From positions 1,674,001-1,738,000 of the forward strand of contig NZ_LT629757.1 of NCBI RefSeq assembly GCF_900104965.1: a stretch of DNA of 64,000 nucleotides. The letters run 5' to 3'. The DNA is from Nocardioides scoriae. GTDB taxonomy: Bacteria; Actinomycetota; Actinomycetes; Propionibacteriales; Nocardioidaceae. Below, one piece after another: positions 1 through 10,554 of the stretch (the first letter of the stretch is position 1; each line of letters opens with the position of its first letter). Made by a program: the position numbers and the translations under genes. The notes beneath the pieces are model-generated. The model searched no databases. It was not told where the DNA came from and saw only the letters and a list, made by a program, of their open reading frames with translations.

Positions 1-48
1 CGACGCGGCCGTACCAAGCAGCTGCGGGGCCGCGTCACCGGCGAGTGA
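1..48 (+). CDS. Possible C-terminal end of an upstream gene (partial)
   Basis: Frame 1 is open from the first base to a TGA at 46-48 and encodes a basic 15-residue tail ending in RVTGE. It could be the end of a gene that starts before the window. So short an open frame proves little in DNA of this composition, and no function can be inferred. Confidence 0.3.
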   Translation, partial: RRGRTKQLRGRVTGE

Positions 49-88
49 GGCGCGAATCACCCGGGCGGGGGGTGGGTACAGCCACCAG

Positions 89-712
89 GTGAGCACCCCG
101 ACCGGAACCACCTCCGCGGACACCGGCCACCACCTCGCGCTGACCGTCGACGGCCAGCCGCGCGAGGTCGAGGTCGACGTCCGCTCCACCCTCCTCGACA
201 CGCTGCGCGAGCGGCTCGGCGTCACCACCGTCAAGAAGGGGTGCGACCACGGCCAGTGCGGCTCGTGCACCGTGCTCCTCGACGGCCGCCGCCACCTGAC
301 CTGCCTCAGCCTCGCCGTCCAGCACGACGGCGCCCAGATCACCACGGCCGACGGCCTCGCCGCGGCCGACGGGGGCGGCGCCGACGACCTGCACGCCGTG
401 CAGCAGGCCTTCCTCGACCGCGACGCCTACCAGTGCGGCTACTGCACGCCCGGCCAGGTCTGCTCCGCCGTCGGCGTGCTCGACGAGCTCAGGCAGGGCC
501 ACCCCTCCTACGTCACCGACGACCTCGAGGCCGAGGTCGACCTGATCACGGCGCTGGACTCCGACGACCTCGACGACGAGCTGCGGGAGCGGATGAGCGG
601 CAACCTGTGCCGCTGCGGCGCCTACGTCAACATCCTGGCCGCGATCAGGGACGCCGCCGGCGTCGGCGACCCCGACGCCCCCGCCACCACCACCGAGGAG
701 GCGTCCCGATGA
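89..712 (+). CDS. Molybdenum hydroxylase, [2Fe-2S] subunit (PaoA/YagT-like)
   Basis: This 207-residue protein is the iron-sulfur electron-transfer subunit of a xanthine dehydrogenase/aldehyde oxidoreductase family enzyme. It carries a plant-ferredoxin-type cluster motif at residues 52-72 (GCDHGQCGSC plus C72) and the second, helical [2Fe-2S] domain with C116/C119 (QCGYC) and C174/C176 (NLCRCG). It is known that such subunits pass electrons from the molybdopterin to FAD. The GTG at 89 is followed by a typical hydrophilic N-terminus; there is no twin-arginine signal, unlike E. coli PaoA, so I infer a cytosolic enzyme. It heads a three-gene operon; its TGA overlaps the ATG of the FAD subunit (ATGA). 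Confidence 0.9.
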   Translation: MSTPTGTTSADTGHHLALTVDGQPREVEVDVRSTLLDTLRERLGVTTVKKGCDHGQCGSCTVLLDGRRHLTCLSLAVQHDGAQITTADGLAAADGGGADDLHAVQQAFLDRDAYQCGYCTPGQVCSAVGVLDELRQGHPSYVTDDLEAEVDLITALDSDDLDDELRERMSGNLCRCGAYVNILAAIRDAAGVGDPDAPATTTEEASR

Positions 713-1731
713 GGACCTTCGACTTCGTCCGTCCCGACGACGTGCAGGGCGCGGTCGCGGCCGTCGCCGGCGACCCCGAGGCCCGCTTCATCGCGGGCGG
801 CAGCAACCTCGTGGACCACCTCAAGCTCGGCGTCGCCCGCCCCGGCACCCTGGTCGACGTCACCCGGCTCCCGCTGGCCGCCGTGGAGCCGTACGACGGT
901 GGCCTGCGCGTCGGCGCCAACGTGCGCAACAGCGACCTCGCCGCCCACCCCGTGGTCCGGCAGCAGTGGCCGGCCGTGGCCCGCGCCCTGCTCGCCGGCG
1001 CCTCGGGCCAGATCCGCCACCAGGCCACCACCGGCGGCAACCTGCTCCAGCGCACCCGCTGCGTCTACTTCCAGGACGTCACCACGCCCTGCCACAAGCG
1101 CGAGCCCGGCAGCGGGTGCTCGGCCCTGGAGGGCTACGGCCGCTACAACGCGATCCTCGGTGCGTCCGAGTCGTGCGTGGCCACCCACCCCTCCGACCTC
1201 GCGGTCGCGCTGGCCGCGGTCGACGCGGTCGTCGTCGTGCAGGGGCCCGAGGGTGAGCGCCGGATCCCGCTGACCGAGCTGCACCGGCTGCCCGGCGACC
1301 GGCCCCAGGACGACACCGTCCTCGCCCACGGCGACCTCGTCGTGGCGGTCGAGCTGCCCTCGACGCCCGACTCGCGGCTCTCGACCTACCACAAGGCGCG
1401 CGACCGCGCGTCGTACGCCTTCGCGCTGGTCTCGGTCGCGGCCGCCCTCGAGCTCGACGGCGACGTCGTGCGCGACGTCCGCGTCGCCTGGGGCGGGGTC
1501 GCCCACAAGCCGTGGCGCGCCAGCGTCCTGGAGGACCGGCTGCGCGGGCAGGCGCTGACCGAGGCGAGCATCGCCGCGGCCTGCGACGCCGAGCTTGCGC
1601 AGGCCCGCACCGGCGAGGACAACGCCTTCAAGCCCGCCATGGTGCGCGGCGCCACCGTGCACGCGCTCACCGGCCTCGCCCGCCGGGCCGGCGCCCCCAC
1701 CCCCACCCGCGCGACGGAGGCCGACCAGTGA
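709..1731 (+). CDS. Molybdenum hydroxylase, FAD-binding subunit (PaoB/YagS-like)
   Basis: This 340-residue protein is the FAD subunit of the molybdenum hydroxylase. Residues 1-220 form the FAD-binding domain, with the FIAGGSNLVDHLK and TTGGNLLQRTRC segments that contact FAD in the family; the rest is the CO dehydrogenase flavoprotein C-terminal domain. Four cysteines (C118, C128, C137, C156) lie in the insertion that in E. coli PaoB and 4-hydroxybenzoyl-CoA reductase binds an extra [4Fe-4S] cluster, so this is probably the PaoB subtype. The ATG at 709 overlaps the preceding stop, and its own TGA overlaps the GTG of the large subunit, implying translational coupling of all three. Confidence 0.9.
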   Translation: MRTFDFVRPDDVQGAVAAVAGDPEARFIAGGSNLVDHLKLGVARPGTLVDVTRLPLAAVEPYDGGLRVGANVRNSDLAAHPVVRQQWPAVARALLAGASGQIRHQATTGGNLLQRTRCVYFQDVTTPCHKREPGSGCSALEGYGRYNAILGASESCVATHPSDLAVALAAVDAVVVVQGPEGERRIPLTELHRLPGDRPQDDTVLAHGDLVVAVELPSTPDSRLSTYHKARDRASYAFALVSVAAALELDGDVVRDVRVAWGGVAHKPWRASVLEDRLRGQALTEASIAAACDAELAQARTGEDNAFKPAMVRGATVHALTGLARRAGAPTPTRATEADQ

Positions 1732-3863
1732 GCACCACCCAGGACCAGCCGCCCACCCGCACCGCGCGGCCGATCCAGGCCCGCGAGATGGGTCGCCCGG
1801 TCGTGCGCCGCGACGGGCGCGCCAAGGTCACCGGCACCGCGACGTACGCCGCCGAGCACCGCCAGGACGCCCTGCACGCCGTCGTCGTCCAGTCGACCAT
1901 CGCTCGGGGCCGGATCACCGCCCTGGTCAGCGCGCAGGCGCTGGCCCACCCGGGCGTGGTCGCGGTGCTCGACCACACCAACGCCGGCCGCCTCGCGGAC
2001 ACCAGCGACCGCGAGCTCGCCGTGCTCCAGGACGACCGGGTCGGCTTCCGCGGCCAGGTGGTCGCGGTCGTGCTGGCCGAGACGCTCGAGGCCGCCCGCG
2101 AGGGCGCGGCGCTGGTCAAGGTCAGCTACGCCGCCGAGCAGCACCGCGCCGAGCTGCGGGAGCAGGACGCGACCGACACCCCGGAGAAGGTCAACGCCGG
2201 CTACCCCACCGACACCGACCAGGGCGACGTCGACCGGGCGATGGCCGAGGCGGCCGTGACCGTCGAGCAGACCTACTCCACGCCGTACCTGCACAACAAC
2301 CCGATGGAGCCCCACGCCACCCTCGCGCTGTGGGACGAGGGCGCCGAGCAGCCGCTGGTGCTCCACGACTCCACCCAGGGCGTGCACCCCGTCGCGAAGA
2401 CGATCGCGCCGCTGTTCGGCCTCGAGCCGGCGCAGGTCCAGGTGCTCGCGCCGTACGTCGGCGGCGGGTTCGGCAGCAAGGGGCTGCCCCACTGCCACGA
2501 GGTGGTCGCCACCCTGGCCGCCCAGGCGGTGCCCGGCCGGGCGGTCAAGCTGGTGCTCACGCGCCAGCAGCTGTTCGCGCTCGCGGGCTACCGCACGGCC
2601 ACCATCTCCCGGATGCGGCTCGGCGCCGACGCCGAGGGCCGCCTCACCGCGGTCGGCCACGAGGTGCTGGAGCAGACCTCGGCCATCAAGGAGTTCGCGG
2701 AGCAGACGGCCACCATCAGCCGGATGATGTACGCCGGCGAGCACCGCCGCACCAGCCACCGGCTGGCCCGGCTCGACGTCGCCGTGCCCTCGTGGATGCG
2801 TGCGCCGGGCGAGATGCCGGGCGCCCACGCGCTCGAGGTCGCGATGGACGAGCTGGCCGTCGCCGCGGGGATCGACCCCGTCGAGCTGCGGGTGCGCAAC
2901 GACCAGCCCGAGCACCCCGAGGAGGGGACGCCCTGGAACCACCGGCGGCTGGTCGACTGCCTGCACCGCGGGGCCGCGAGCTTCGGGTGGGGCGGCCGCG
3001 CGGCCGAGCCCCGGGCCACGCTCGACGGCGACTGGTGGGTCGGCACGGGCGTGGCGTCGGCGACGTACCCGACGTACGTCATGCCGGGCAACCAGGCCCG
3101 CGTGGTCGCGCTCGAGGACGGCCGCTTCCGGGTCGAGGTCGGGGCCGTCGACATCGGCACCGGCGCCTCGACCGTGCTCGCGCAGATCGCCGCCGACGCC
3201 CTGGACGTCCCGATGACCTGCGTCGACCTCGCCATCGGCAGCACCGACCTGCCCAGGGCCACGGTCGCCGGCGGCTCCGCGGGCACCAGCTCGTGGGGCG
3301 GCGCGATCGCCGCGGCCGCCGAGCAGCTGCGCGAGGACCACGGCGAGCACCCGAGCCCCGGGGCCGAGAGCACGGCGGGCGGCCAGGCCGACCCGCGCCA
3401 GCAGGACCACGCGATGCACTCCTTCGGCGCCGTCTTCGCCGAGGTGAGGGTGCACCGCTGGACCGGCGAGCTCCGGGTGGCGCGGCTGCACGGCGCCTAC
3501 TCGGTGGGCCGCATCGTCAACCCGGTGCTGGCGCGCTCGCAGTTCCTCGGCGCCCTGACGATGGGCCTGTCCTCGGCGCTGTTCGAGGCGTCCGTGCGCG
3601 ACCCGCGCTTCGGCCACGTCGTCACCCAGGACCTGGCCAGCTACCACGTCGCCTCGCACGCCGACGTCCGCGACCTGTCGGTCGAGTGGGTCGACGAGGA
3701 GGACACGATCGCCACCCCGATGGGCTCGCGCGGCATCGGCGAGATCGGCATCGTCGGCACGTCGGCGGCGATCGCCAACGCGGCCCACCACGCGACCGGC
3801 GTGCGGGTGCGCTCGCTCCCGGTCACCGCCGACCGGTTCCTCGAGGGCGCGACGCCGGGCTGA
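1728..3863 (+). CDS. Molybdenum hydroxylase, molybdopterin-binding subunit (PaoC/YagR-like)
   Basis: The 711-residue catalytic subunit binds molybdopterin cytosine dinucleotide and hydroxylates an aldehyde or N-heterocycle. Visible family motifs are GGGFGSKG near residue 245, the MRAPGE segment, and the C-terminal GSRGIGEIGIVG, in which E672 is the expected catalytic base. Length matches E. coli PaoC (about 730). The GTG at 1728 was chosen because it overlaps the upstream stop (GTGA) and gives the usual N-terminus (GRPVVRRDGRAKVTG); the frame stays open upstream but there reads through the FAD subunit. The substrate cannot be told from sequence. No PaoD/XdhC-type maturation gene lies in the window. 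Confidence 0.9.
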   Translation: MSTTQDQPPTRTARPIQAREMGRPVVRRDGRAKVTGTATYAAEHRQDALHAVVVQSTIARGRITALVSAQALAHPGVVAVLDHTNAGRLADTSDRELAVLQDDRVGFRGQVVAVVLAETLEAAREGAALVKVSYAAEQHRAELREQDATDTPEKVNAGYPTDTDQGDVDRAMAEAAVTVEQTYSTPYLHNNPMEPHATLALWDEGAEQPLVLHDSTQGVHPVAKTIAPLFGLEPAQVQVLAPYVGGGFGSKGLPHCHEVVATLAAQAVPGRAVKLVLTRQQLFALAGYRTATISRMRLGADAEGRLTAVGHEVLEQTSAIKEFAEQTATISRMMYAGEHRRTSHRLARLDVAVPSWMRAPGEMPGAHALEVAMDELAVAAGIDPVELRVRNDQPEHPEEGTPWNHRRLVDCLHRGAASFGWGGRAAEPRATLDGDWWVGTGVASATYPTYVMPGNQARVVALEDGRFRVEVGAVDIGTGASTVLAQIAADALDVPMTCVDLAIGSTDLPRATVAGGSAGTSSWGGAIAAAAEQLREDHGEHPSPGAESTAGGQADPRQQDHAMHSFGAVFAEVRVHRWTGELRVARLHGAYSVGRIVNPVLARSQFLGALTMGLSSALFEASVRDPRFGHVVTQDLASYHVASHADVRDLSVEWVDEEDTIATPMGSRGIGEIGIVGTSAAIANAAHHATGVRVRSLPVTADRFLEGATPG

Positions 3864-3894
3864 GCGCGGCGCCGTAGCGGGTGCGGCGTACGGG

Positions 3895-4419
3895 TCAGGA
3901 GCCCGTGCGCCGCGGCCCGTCCGCGCTGGCGTCGCGCACGACCTGGCCCTTGCCGTGGGCCGCGTCGCGCAGCTCGGCCTGGAAGTCGGTCATCCGCTGC
4001 TGCAGGGCGGGGTCGGAGGCCGCGAGGATCCGCACGGCCAGCAGCCCGGCGTTGCGGGCGTTGCCGATCGCGACGGTGGCCACCGGCACGCCTGCGGGCA
4101 TCTGGACGATCGAGAGCAGGGAGTCCATGCCGTCGAGGTACTTCAGCGCCACCGGCACCCCGATCACCGGCAGCGGCGTCACGGCCGCGAGCATGCCGGG
4201 CAGGTGGGCGGCGCCGCCGGCCCCCGCGATGATCACGCGTACGCCGCGCCCCGCGGCCTCGCGGCCGTAGGCCAGCATCTCGTCGGGCATCCGGTGCGCC
4301 GAGACCACGTCGGCCTCGAAGGCGACGTCGAACTCCGCGCACGCCTCCGCGGCGGCCTCCATGGTCGGCCAGTCGGAGTCGGACCCCATCACGATGCCGA
4401 CGAGGGGCGTGGTGGTCAT
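3895..4419 (-). CDS. purE: N5-carboxyaminoimidazole ribonucleotide mutase
   Basis: This 174-residue protein is class I PurE, which converts N5-CAIR to CAIR in purine synthesis. The N-terminal [11 protein letters not shown] and SAHRMPDEM segments and the [10 protein letters not shown] loop are the substrate-binding motifs of the family. The start is the ATG at 4419, which overlaps the purK stop (ATGA), so translation is coupled to PurK, the enzyme that makes its unstable substrate. The C-terminal 20 residues are a poorly conserved charged tail. It converges on the molybdenum hydroxylase operon with only 31 bases between stops. Confidence 0.96.
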   Translation of the reverse strand: MTTTPLVGIVMGSDSDWPTMEAAAEACAEFDVAFEADVVSAHRMPDEMLAYGREAAGRGVRVIIAGAGGAAHLPGMLAAVTPLPVIGVPVALKYLDGMDSLLSIVQMPAGVPVATVAIGNARNAGLLAVRILAASDPALQQRMTDFQAELRDAAHGKGQVVRDASADGPRRTGS

Positions 4420-5573
4420 TCGCTCTCCTCCCCGAGGTCGCCGGCGAACCAGGCCGCCGCGTGGCGGGCCCGCTCCAGGCAGTCCTCGAGGTCGTCGCCG
4501 TAGGCGTTGACGTGGCCGACCTTGCGGCCCGGTCGCAGCTCCTTGCCGTACAGGTGCACCCGCAGCCGCGGGTCGCGCGCCATCGCGTGCGGGTAGCCGT
4601 CGTACAGCCGGCCGGTGTCGTGGGCCCCGCCCAGGATGTTGACCATCACCGTCCACGGAGCCCGGGCGTCGGGGGCGCCGAGCGGCAGGTCGAGGACCGC
4701 GCGCAGGTGGTTCTCGAACTGGCTGGTGACCGCGCCGTCCTGGGTCCAGTGGCCGGTGTTGTGGGGCCGCATCGCCAGCTCGTTGACCAGGATCCGGCCG
4801 TCACGGGTCTCGAACAGCTCCACGGCGAGGACGCCGGTGACGCCGAGCTCGCCGGCGATCCGGATCGCGGCCTGCTGGGCCTCGACGGCCAGCTCGGGGT
4901 CGAGGTCGGGGGCGGGCGCGACCACCTCGTGGCAGATGCCGTCGCGCTGGGTGGAGGCCACGACCGGCCACACCGCCAGCTGGCCCGAGGGCGAGCGGGC
5001 GACCAGCGCCGAGAGCTCGCGGCGGAAGTCGACGCGCTCCTCGGCCAGGATGGTGCGGCCCTGCTCGGCGGCCTCGACGAAGACGGCCGCGGCCTCCTCG
5101 GCGGTCGCGACGAACCACACGCCCTTGCCGTCGTAGCCGCCCCGCGTCGTCTTGAGCACGCACGGCAGCCCGAAGGCCTCGACGTCGGCGACGTCGGCCA
5201 CGACCGCGTGGCGCGGGCACGGGACGCCGAGCTCGACCAGGCGACGGCGCATCACGGCCTTGTCCTGGGCGTGCACCAGCGCCTCGGGGCCGGGCCGCAC
5301 GGCCAGCGACCCCTCCAGCGCGTGCAGGTGGTCGGTCGGCACGTGCTCGTGGTCGAAGGTGACCACCGCGCAGCCCTCGGTGACCCGCCGCAGCGTGTCG
5401 AGGTCGGTGTAGTCACCGACCTCGTGGTCCGGCACCACCTGGGCCGCGCTGACCCCCTCGGCCTCGGCGAGCAGGCGGAGCGGGATGCCGAGCGCGGCGG
5501 CCGGCTCGGCCATCATGCGGGCGAGCTGTCCACCGCCGATCACGGCGACGGTCGGTGCGAGCGGTGCGGCCAC
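4416..5573 (-). CDS. purK: 5-(carboxyamino)imidazole ribonucleotide synthase
   Basis: This 385-residue ATP-grasp enzyme carboxylates AIR with bicarbonate and ATP to give N5-CAIR. It shows the N-terminal [13 protein letters not shown] fold, the ATP-grasp [12 protein letters not shown] loop and the C-terminal [14 protein letters not shown] and [13 protein letters not shown] motifs. The open frame extends upstream to 5738, into the divergent NYN gene. I chose the GTG at 5573 because it directly precedes the GGGQ motif and lies 7 nt after a TAGGGT -10 box, giving a leaderless mRNA. purE follows with a 4-base overlap. Confidence 0.96.
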   Translation of the reverse strand: MAAPLAPTVAVIGGGQLARMMAEPAAALGIPLRLLAEAEGVSAAQVVPDHEVGDYTDLDTLRRVTEGCAVVTFDHEHVPTDHLHALEGSLAVRPGPEALVHAQDKAVMRRRLVELGVPCPRHAVVADVADVEAFGLPCVLKTTRGGYDGKGVWFVATAEEAAAVFVEAAEQGRTILAEERVDFRRELSALVARSPSGQLAVWPVVASTQRDGICHEVVAPAPDLDPELAVEAQQAAIRIAGELGVTGVLAVELFETRDGRILVNELAMRPHNTGHWTQDGAVTSQFENHLRAVLDLPLGAPDARAPWTVMVNILGGAHDTGRLYDGYPHAMARDPRLRVHLYGKELRPGRKVGHVNAYGDDLEDCLERARHAAAWFAGDLGEESE

Positions 5574-5586
5574 GCGCGAAACCCTA
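5574..5586 (-). promoter_or_regulatory. Leaderless promoter of purK
   Basis: On the minus strand a TAGGGT box (5581-5586) lies exactly 7 nt before the purK GTG at 5573, so transcription should begin at or next to the start codon. No clear -35 is seen. Confidence 0.55.
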
Positions 5587-5630
5587 TCCAGGAGCGCGGT
5601 CGTGCGCCGCCCCGGGCGAGCACGCGGGGC

Positions 5631-5642
5631 TAGGGTCGGCCC
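5631..5642 (+). promoter_or_regulatory. Leaderless promoter of the NYN-domain gene
   Basis: TAGGGT (5631-5636) is followed by CGGCCC and then the ATG at 5643, a 6-nt spacing that fits a leaderless transcript. It diverges from the purK promoter, the two -10 boxes being about 45 bases apart. Confidence 0.55.
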
Positions 5643-6206
5643 ATGAGCGACGAGCAGGGCCTCTCGACGTACGTCCTGGTGGACGGCGAGAACATCGACG
5701 CCACCCTCGGCGCCTCGGTCTTCGGACGCCGCCCCCACCCCGAGGAGCGGCCCCGCTGGGAGCGGCTCCTGGGCTTCGCCGAGGCGGAGTGGGACCAGCC
5801 GGTCAAGGGCCTGTTCTTCCTCGCGGTCAAGGACGAGCTGCCGATGAGCTTCGTCCAGGCGCTGACGAGCATCGGCTACCAGCCGGTCCCGCTGAGGGGC
5901 GGTCCGACCGAGAAGGTCGTCGACATCGCCATCCAGCGCACCCTCGCCGCGCTCACCCAGCGCGCCGACGACGTCATCCTGGTCAGCAACGACGGCGACT
6001 TCCTCCCGCAGATGGAGCAGCTCCTCGGCACCCGCCGGCTCGGCCTGATGGCCTTCCAGGAGTTCCGCAACAGCGGCTTCCGGGTCCTCGAGAGCCGCGG
6101 CATGGAGTTCTTCGACCTCGAGTACGACGTCCGCGCCTTCAACACCAAGCTCCCCCGCCTGCGGATCATCCCCATCGACGAGTTCGACCCGCTCGACTTC
6201 CTGTAG
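5643..6206 (+). CDS. NYN-domain (PIN-like nuclease) protein
   Basis: This 187-residue protein is a stand-alone NYN domain of the LabA/PIN-like fold, a family of predicted or proven metal-dependent RNases. The conserved acidic residues are visible in VDGENID (residues 13-19), KVVDIAIQ and VSNDGDFLPQ. The C-terminus (IPIDEFDPLDFL) is hydrophobic-acidic and conserved-looking but has no known role to me. The gene has its own leaderless promoter and converges on the nucleotide cyclase gene, with a palindrome doublet between them. Substrate unknown; the nuclease activity is inferred from the family. Confidence 0.85.
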   Translation: MSDEQGLSTYVLVDGENIDATLGASVFGRRPHPEERPRWERLLGFAEAEWDQPVKGLFFLAVKDELPMSFVQALTSIGYQPVPLRGGPTEKVVDIAIQRTLAALTQRADDVILVSNDGDFLPQMEQLLGTRRLGLMAFQEFRNSGFRVLESRGMEFFDLEYDVRAFNTKLPRLRIIPIDEFDPLDFL

Positions 6207-6215
6207 GGGTCGGCT

Positions 6216-6308
6216 GGGGCAGTTTCCCCGGTCGACCGGGGAAACTGCCCCTGGAGTCCGACATGTCGCCCGTGAACGGCCGGTTTCCCCGGTCGACCGG
6301 GGAAACCG
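6216..6308. repeat. SalI-core palindrome doublet
   Basis: Two perfect palindromes share the core CCCCGGTCGACCGGGG. The first is 36 nt (6216-6251, outer arms GGGGCAGTTT/AAACTGCCCC) and the second 28 nt (6281-6308, outer arms CGGTTT/AAACCG). A 29-nt linker between them contains CCGACATGTCGCCC. The doublet sits between two convergent genes and could terminate transcription from both sides. A related, partly decayed doublet lies at 11643-11717, so this looks like a dispersed repeat family rather than a single terminator. Confidence 0.85.
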
Positions 6309-6323
6309 CCCGGGCGGGGACGC

Positions 6324-7286
6324 TCAGTCGCGCCGGGTCCGGCGCACGGCGACGGGGTGCAGATCGCCGAAGCCGCGGACCGGGCGGGCGGGCAGGACGC
6401 GGGTCTCGTAGCGCTCGGCCGGCAGGGCGTCGGCGGTGTGGCGGTCGGTGATGACGCGGTTGCGGCGCGCGACGCCGACCAGGCGGGCGGCGAGGTTGAC
6501 CGCGGGGCCGTAGACGTCGCCCATGCGCATCACCACCGAGCCCGTCACCATCCCCACGCGCACGTCGGGCAGCCGCGGGTCGCCGCCGATCACCTTGACG
6601 ATGTCCCAGGCGATCTCGACGCCCTCGGCGGGCGAGGCGGCGAGGAAGAGCACCGAGTCGCCGAGCGTCTTGACCACGCGGCCGCGGTGCCGGGCCACCA
6701 CGTCGTGGCTCCGACCCTCGAAGACCTCGACCAGGTCGCCGATCTCGTCGTCGCGCAGCCGGTTGGTCAGCGCGCTGAAGGAGACCAGGTCGGCGAACCC
6801 GACGGTCGCCTCGGCCATCTGCTCCTCGGGCAGGCCGTCGGCGTGCTCGATGCGGGCGACCGCCGCCAGCAGGTGGCGGCGCCAGACGTGGCGCAGCAGC
6901 GCCTCGAAGTCGGGCCCGATCGTCTGGATCACCCGGAGCGTCTCGGGGGTGCGCGGCTGGTCCGAGCGGGTGCGCTCGAGCATGGTCACCATCGTGGCGA
7001 CCTCCCACTCGGCGAGGCGGTCCATCGTCTGGCCCAGCGCCCGGGTCATCCGCAGCACGGTCTCGAAGTCGACGGTGCCCTCGCGCAGGATCGACGCCAC
7101 CCGGTGCAGCGCCTCCTCGTCGGCGGTGCTGAACGCCGCCGCGCCCTCGGCCTCGGGGAAGCCGAGCGCGCGCCACAGCCGCTGCGACTGGTCGCGGGTC
7201 AGGCCGGCCGCGGCCGAGATCTCCTCGCCGGTCAGCTCGGGCAGCGCGCCGAGGATCGCCCGCTCGAGGTCCTCAGGCGTCGTCAT
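6324..7286 (-). CDS. Adenylate/guanylate cyclase with N-terminal regulatory domain
   Basis: This 320-residue class III nucleotide cyclase has an N-terminal helical domain (1-150) of the adenylate cyclase regulatory type and a C-terminal catalytic domain (about 160-305). The metal-binding aspartates are in VGFADLVSFS and TLGDSVLF, and the transition-state Asn and Arg in PAVNLAARL, so the site looks complete. Members of this actinobacterial group are often pH- or bicarbonate-responsive, which is only family knowledge here. The ATG at 7286 lies 14 bases inside the end of the upstream PH-domain gene, so the two are probably translationally coupled. Confidence 0.85.
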   Translation of the reverse strand: MTTPEDLERAILGALPELTGEEISAAAGLTRDQSQRLWRALGFPEAEGAAAFSTADEEALHRVASILREGTVDFETVLRMTRALGQTMDRLAEWEVATMVTMLERTRSDQPRTPETLRVIQTIGPDFEALLRHVWRRHLLAAVARIEHADGLPEEQMAEATVGFADLVSFSALTNRLRDDEIGDLVEVFEGRSHDVVARHRGRVVKTLGDSVLFLAASPAEGVEIAWDIVKVIGGDPRLPDVRVGMVTGSVVMRMGDVYGPAVNLAARLVGVARRNRVITDRHTADALPAERYETRVLPARPVRGFGDLHPVAVRRTRRD

Positions 7287-7773
7287 CGGGACGCGAGGAA
7301 CGGTAGAGCTGGCGGCTGACGGCGAGCTGGGTCTCCTCGACCCGGGGGATGTCGGCGAGCCGGATCCCCATCTCGCTGGCGTCGGAGATGACCAGCGTGC
7401 CGCAGCCGAAGAGGCGGTCGAGCAGGCTCTTCTCGTAGGAGATGTCGCTGATCCGGTTGAGCTGGATGTCGTGGCCGGTGCGGGTCAGCAGGCCGGTGCG
7501 GGTGATCAGGCGGCGGTCGGTGAAGACGTAGCTGGTCGAGAACCAGCGCAGGAACGGCAGCAGCACGAACCACAGCACGACCAGCAGCGCCACGACGCCG
7601 ATCACCAGCCGCCAGGTGCCGGCGCGGTCGCCGTCGGGCAGCGTCAGCAGGTAGCCCGCGAGCCCGGCCACGACGAGGAGCACGACCACGGGGACGACCA
7701 GCGCCTTGACGTGCGTGCGGGTGCCGACCACGACGGTCTCGCCGTCGTCGAGCAGCTTGGAGGAGATCACCAC
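7273..7773 (-). CDS. PH-domain (bPH2/YdbS-like) membrane protein
   Basis: This 166-residue protein has two membrane segments (about residues 24-46 and 55-77) followed by a bacterial PH domain (about 80-155) containing SYVFTDRRLITRTG and the DIPRVEE segment. Such proteins are membrane anchored with the domain in the cytosol; their ligand is generally unknown. The start is the GTG at 7773. As I recall, a similar membrane protein sits between birA and purK in mycobacteria, so its place here may be conserved. It overlaps the cyclase gene by 14 bases. Confidence 0.8.
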   Translation of the reverse strand: MVISSKLLDDGETVVVGTRTHVKALVVPVVVLLVVAGLAGYLLTLPDGDRAGTWRLVIGVVALLVVLWFVLLPFLRWFSTSYVFTDRRLITRTGLLTRTGHDIQLNRISDISYEKSLLDRLFGCGTLVISDASEMGIRLADIPRVEETQLAVSRQLYRSSRPDDDA

Positions 7774-7810
7774 AGCCAGATCATGCCACCGCGGCGGCCC
7801 GGCGCCGGGG

Positions 7811-8626
7811 TCAGCGCGGGCGGACGTGCACGACGTCCCCGGCGCCCAGGGCCTGCTCGCCCTGCTCGGTCAGCACGACCAGCCGGCCCTGCGCGTCGAC
7901 GTCGGTCGCCTCCCCCACGACCTCGCCGCCGGGCACCGACACGGTGACCTGGTGGCCGGGGGTCACGCACAGCCCGAGGTACGCCGCCCGCGGGTCCTCG
8001 CCGCCGCGCCACTCGTCGTACGCCGCCGAGAGCTCCTCGACCAGGGCCGTCAGCAGCGAGGCCCGGTCGACCGCCCCGGGGCCGGCGACCAGGTCGAGCG
8101 AGGTGGCGCCGGGGACGGGCAGGTCGTCCTGGGCCTGGTGGACGTTGAGGCCGATCCCGACGACGGCGGCCGCGCGGCCGTCCTGCTCGACCCGCTCCAG
8201 CAGGATCCCGCCCAGCTTGGCGCCCGCGACCAGCACGTCGTTGGGCCACTTCAGGTCGGCGGCGACGTCCGCACTGCGGCGCACGGCGCGCGCGGCGGCC
8301 ACTCCCGTCAGCAGGGGCAGCCAGGTCCAGCGCTCCGCCGGCACGTCGGGCTCGAGCAGGAACGAGACGGTGAGCGAGGCCCGCGGCGGGCTCACCCACT
8401 CGCGACCCAGCCGCCCCCGTCCGGCGGTCTGGTGCTCGGCCACCAGCACCAGGCCCTCGCGGTCACCGGAGCGGAAGCGCTCGGCGACGTCGGCGTTGGT
8501 CGACCCCGACTCCTCGACCACCTCGATCCGCCACCGACCGAGGTCGCGCGACTCCAGCGCCGGCGGGCCGCCGGTGGGCGGCTGCTGCTGGTCGGCGGAT
8601 GGGCGGTGGTCCTCGGATCCGGTCAT
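7811..8626 (-). CDS. birA: Biotin--[acetyl-CoA-carboxylase] ligase
   Basis: This 271-residue class I biotin protein ligase activates biotin as biotinyl-AMP and attaches it to the carrier domain of acyl-CoA carboxylase. It has the STNADV start of the catalytic domain, the biotinyl-AMP loop GRGRLGREW, the KWPNDVLV motif and a small C-terminal SH3-like domain. There is no N-terminal HTH, so it is not a repressor of the E. coli type. The start is the ATG at 8626; the open frame runs further upstream into the intergenic region. It diverges from the carboxylase beta gene whose complex it serves. Confidence 0.93.
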   Translation of the reverse strand: MTGSEDHRPSADQQQPPTGGPPALESRDLGRWRIEVVEESGSTNADVAERFRSGDREGLVLVAEHQTAGRGRLGREWVSPPRASLTVSFLLEPDVPAERWTWLPLLTGVAAARAVRRSADVAADLKWPNDVLVAGAKLGGILLERVEQDGRAAAVVGIGLNVHQAQDDLPVPGATSLDLVAGPGAVDRASLLTALVEELSAAYDEWRGGEDPRAAYLGLCVTPGHQVTVSVPGGEVVGEATDVDAQGRLVVLTEQGEQALGAGDVVHVRPR

Positions 8627-8697
8627 GGCCACTACATTGGCGCACGCACGCGAGGCTGGCCACAGCCCCGGCCGGCGACCACCAGAGGAGCCTGACG

Positions 8698-10313
<1,616 letters not shown>

Positions 10314-10317
<4 letters not shown>

Positions 10318-10553
10318 CGGCCACCGAGAGCGACCCGGCAGCCTCCCCTCCGGAGACGCCGCTGCTGCGCGTCGTGACGGGCGACCCCACCGACGAGGAG
10401 CTGGCCGCGCTGGTCGCGGTCGTCTCCGCGCTGGCCGGTGCCGCCCGGCCGCCCGCGGGCCCGCCGCGGCGGCCCGAGTGGTCGGCCCGCCACCGGCTGG
10501 TGCGCGGCGTGCACCGCCACGGACCCGGCGCGTGGCGCGCCAGCGCCCGCTGA
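10314..10553 (+). CDS. accE: Acyl-CoA carboxylase epsilon subunit
   Basis: This 79-residue protein matches the small AccE/PccE subunits that bridge and stimulate actinobacterial carboxylase complexes. It shows the family pattern: a variable acidic N-terminus, then [20 protein letters not shown] and a C-terminal [11 protein letters not shown] segment. The GTG at 10314 overlaps the beta subunit stop by four bases, and maf follows one base after its stop, so the three form one operon. Confidence 0.85.
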
Positions 10554-10554
10554 C

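Noticed and set aside
1386-3791. Very long antisense frame (801 codons) opposite the molybdenum hydroxylase large subunit
   Set aside because: It is a shadow produced by the strong G/C bias at third codon positions; its translation is low-complexity and shows no domain, while the plus strand encodes a recognisable enzyme. The same reasoning removes other long frames, for example 13xx-codon reading of 33550-37383 beyond the mutB start and 48146-51271 beyond the MFS start.
5574-5738. N-terminal extension of purK to 5738
   Set aside because: It would overlap the divergent NYN gene and add a low-complexity segment; the GTG at 5573 is placed 7 nt from a -10 box.
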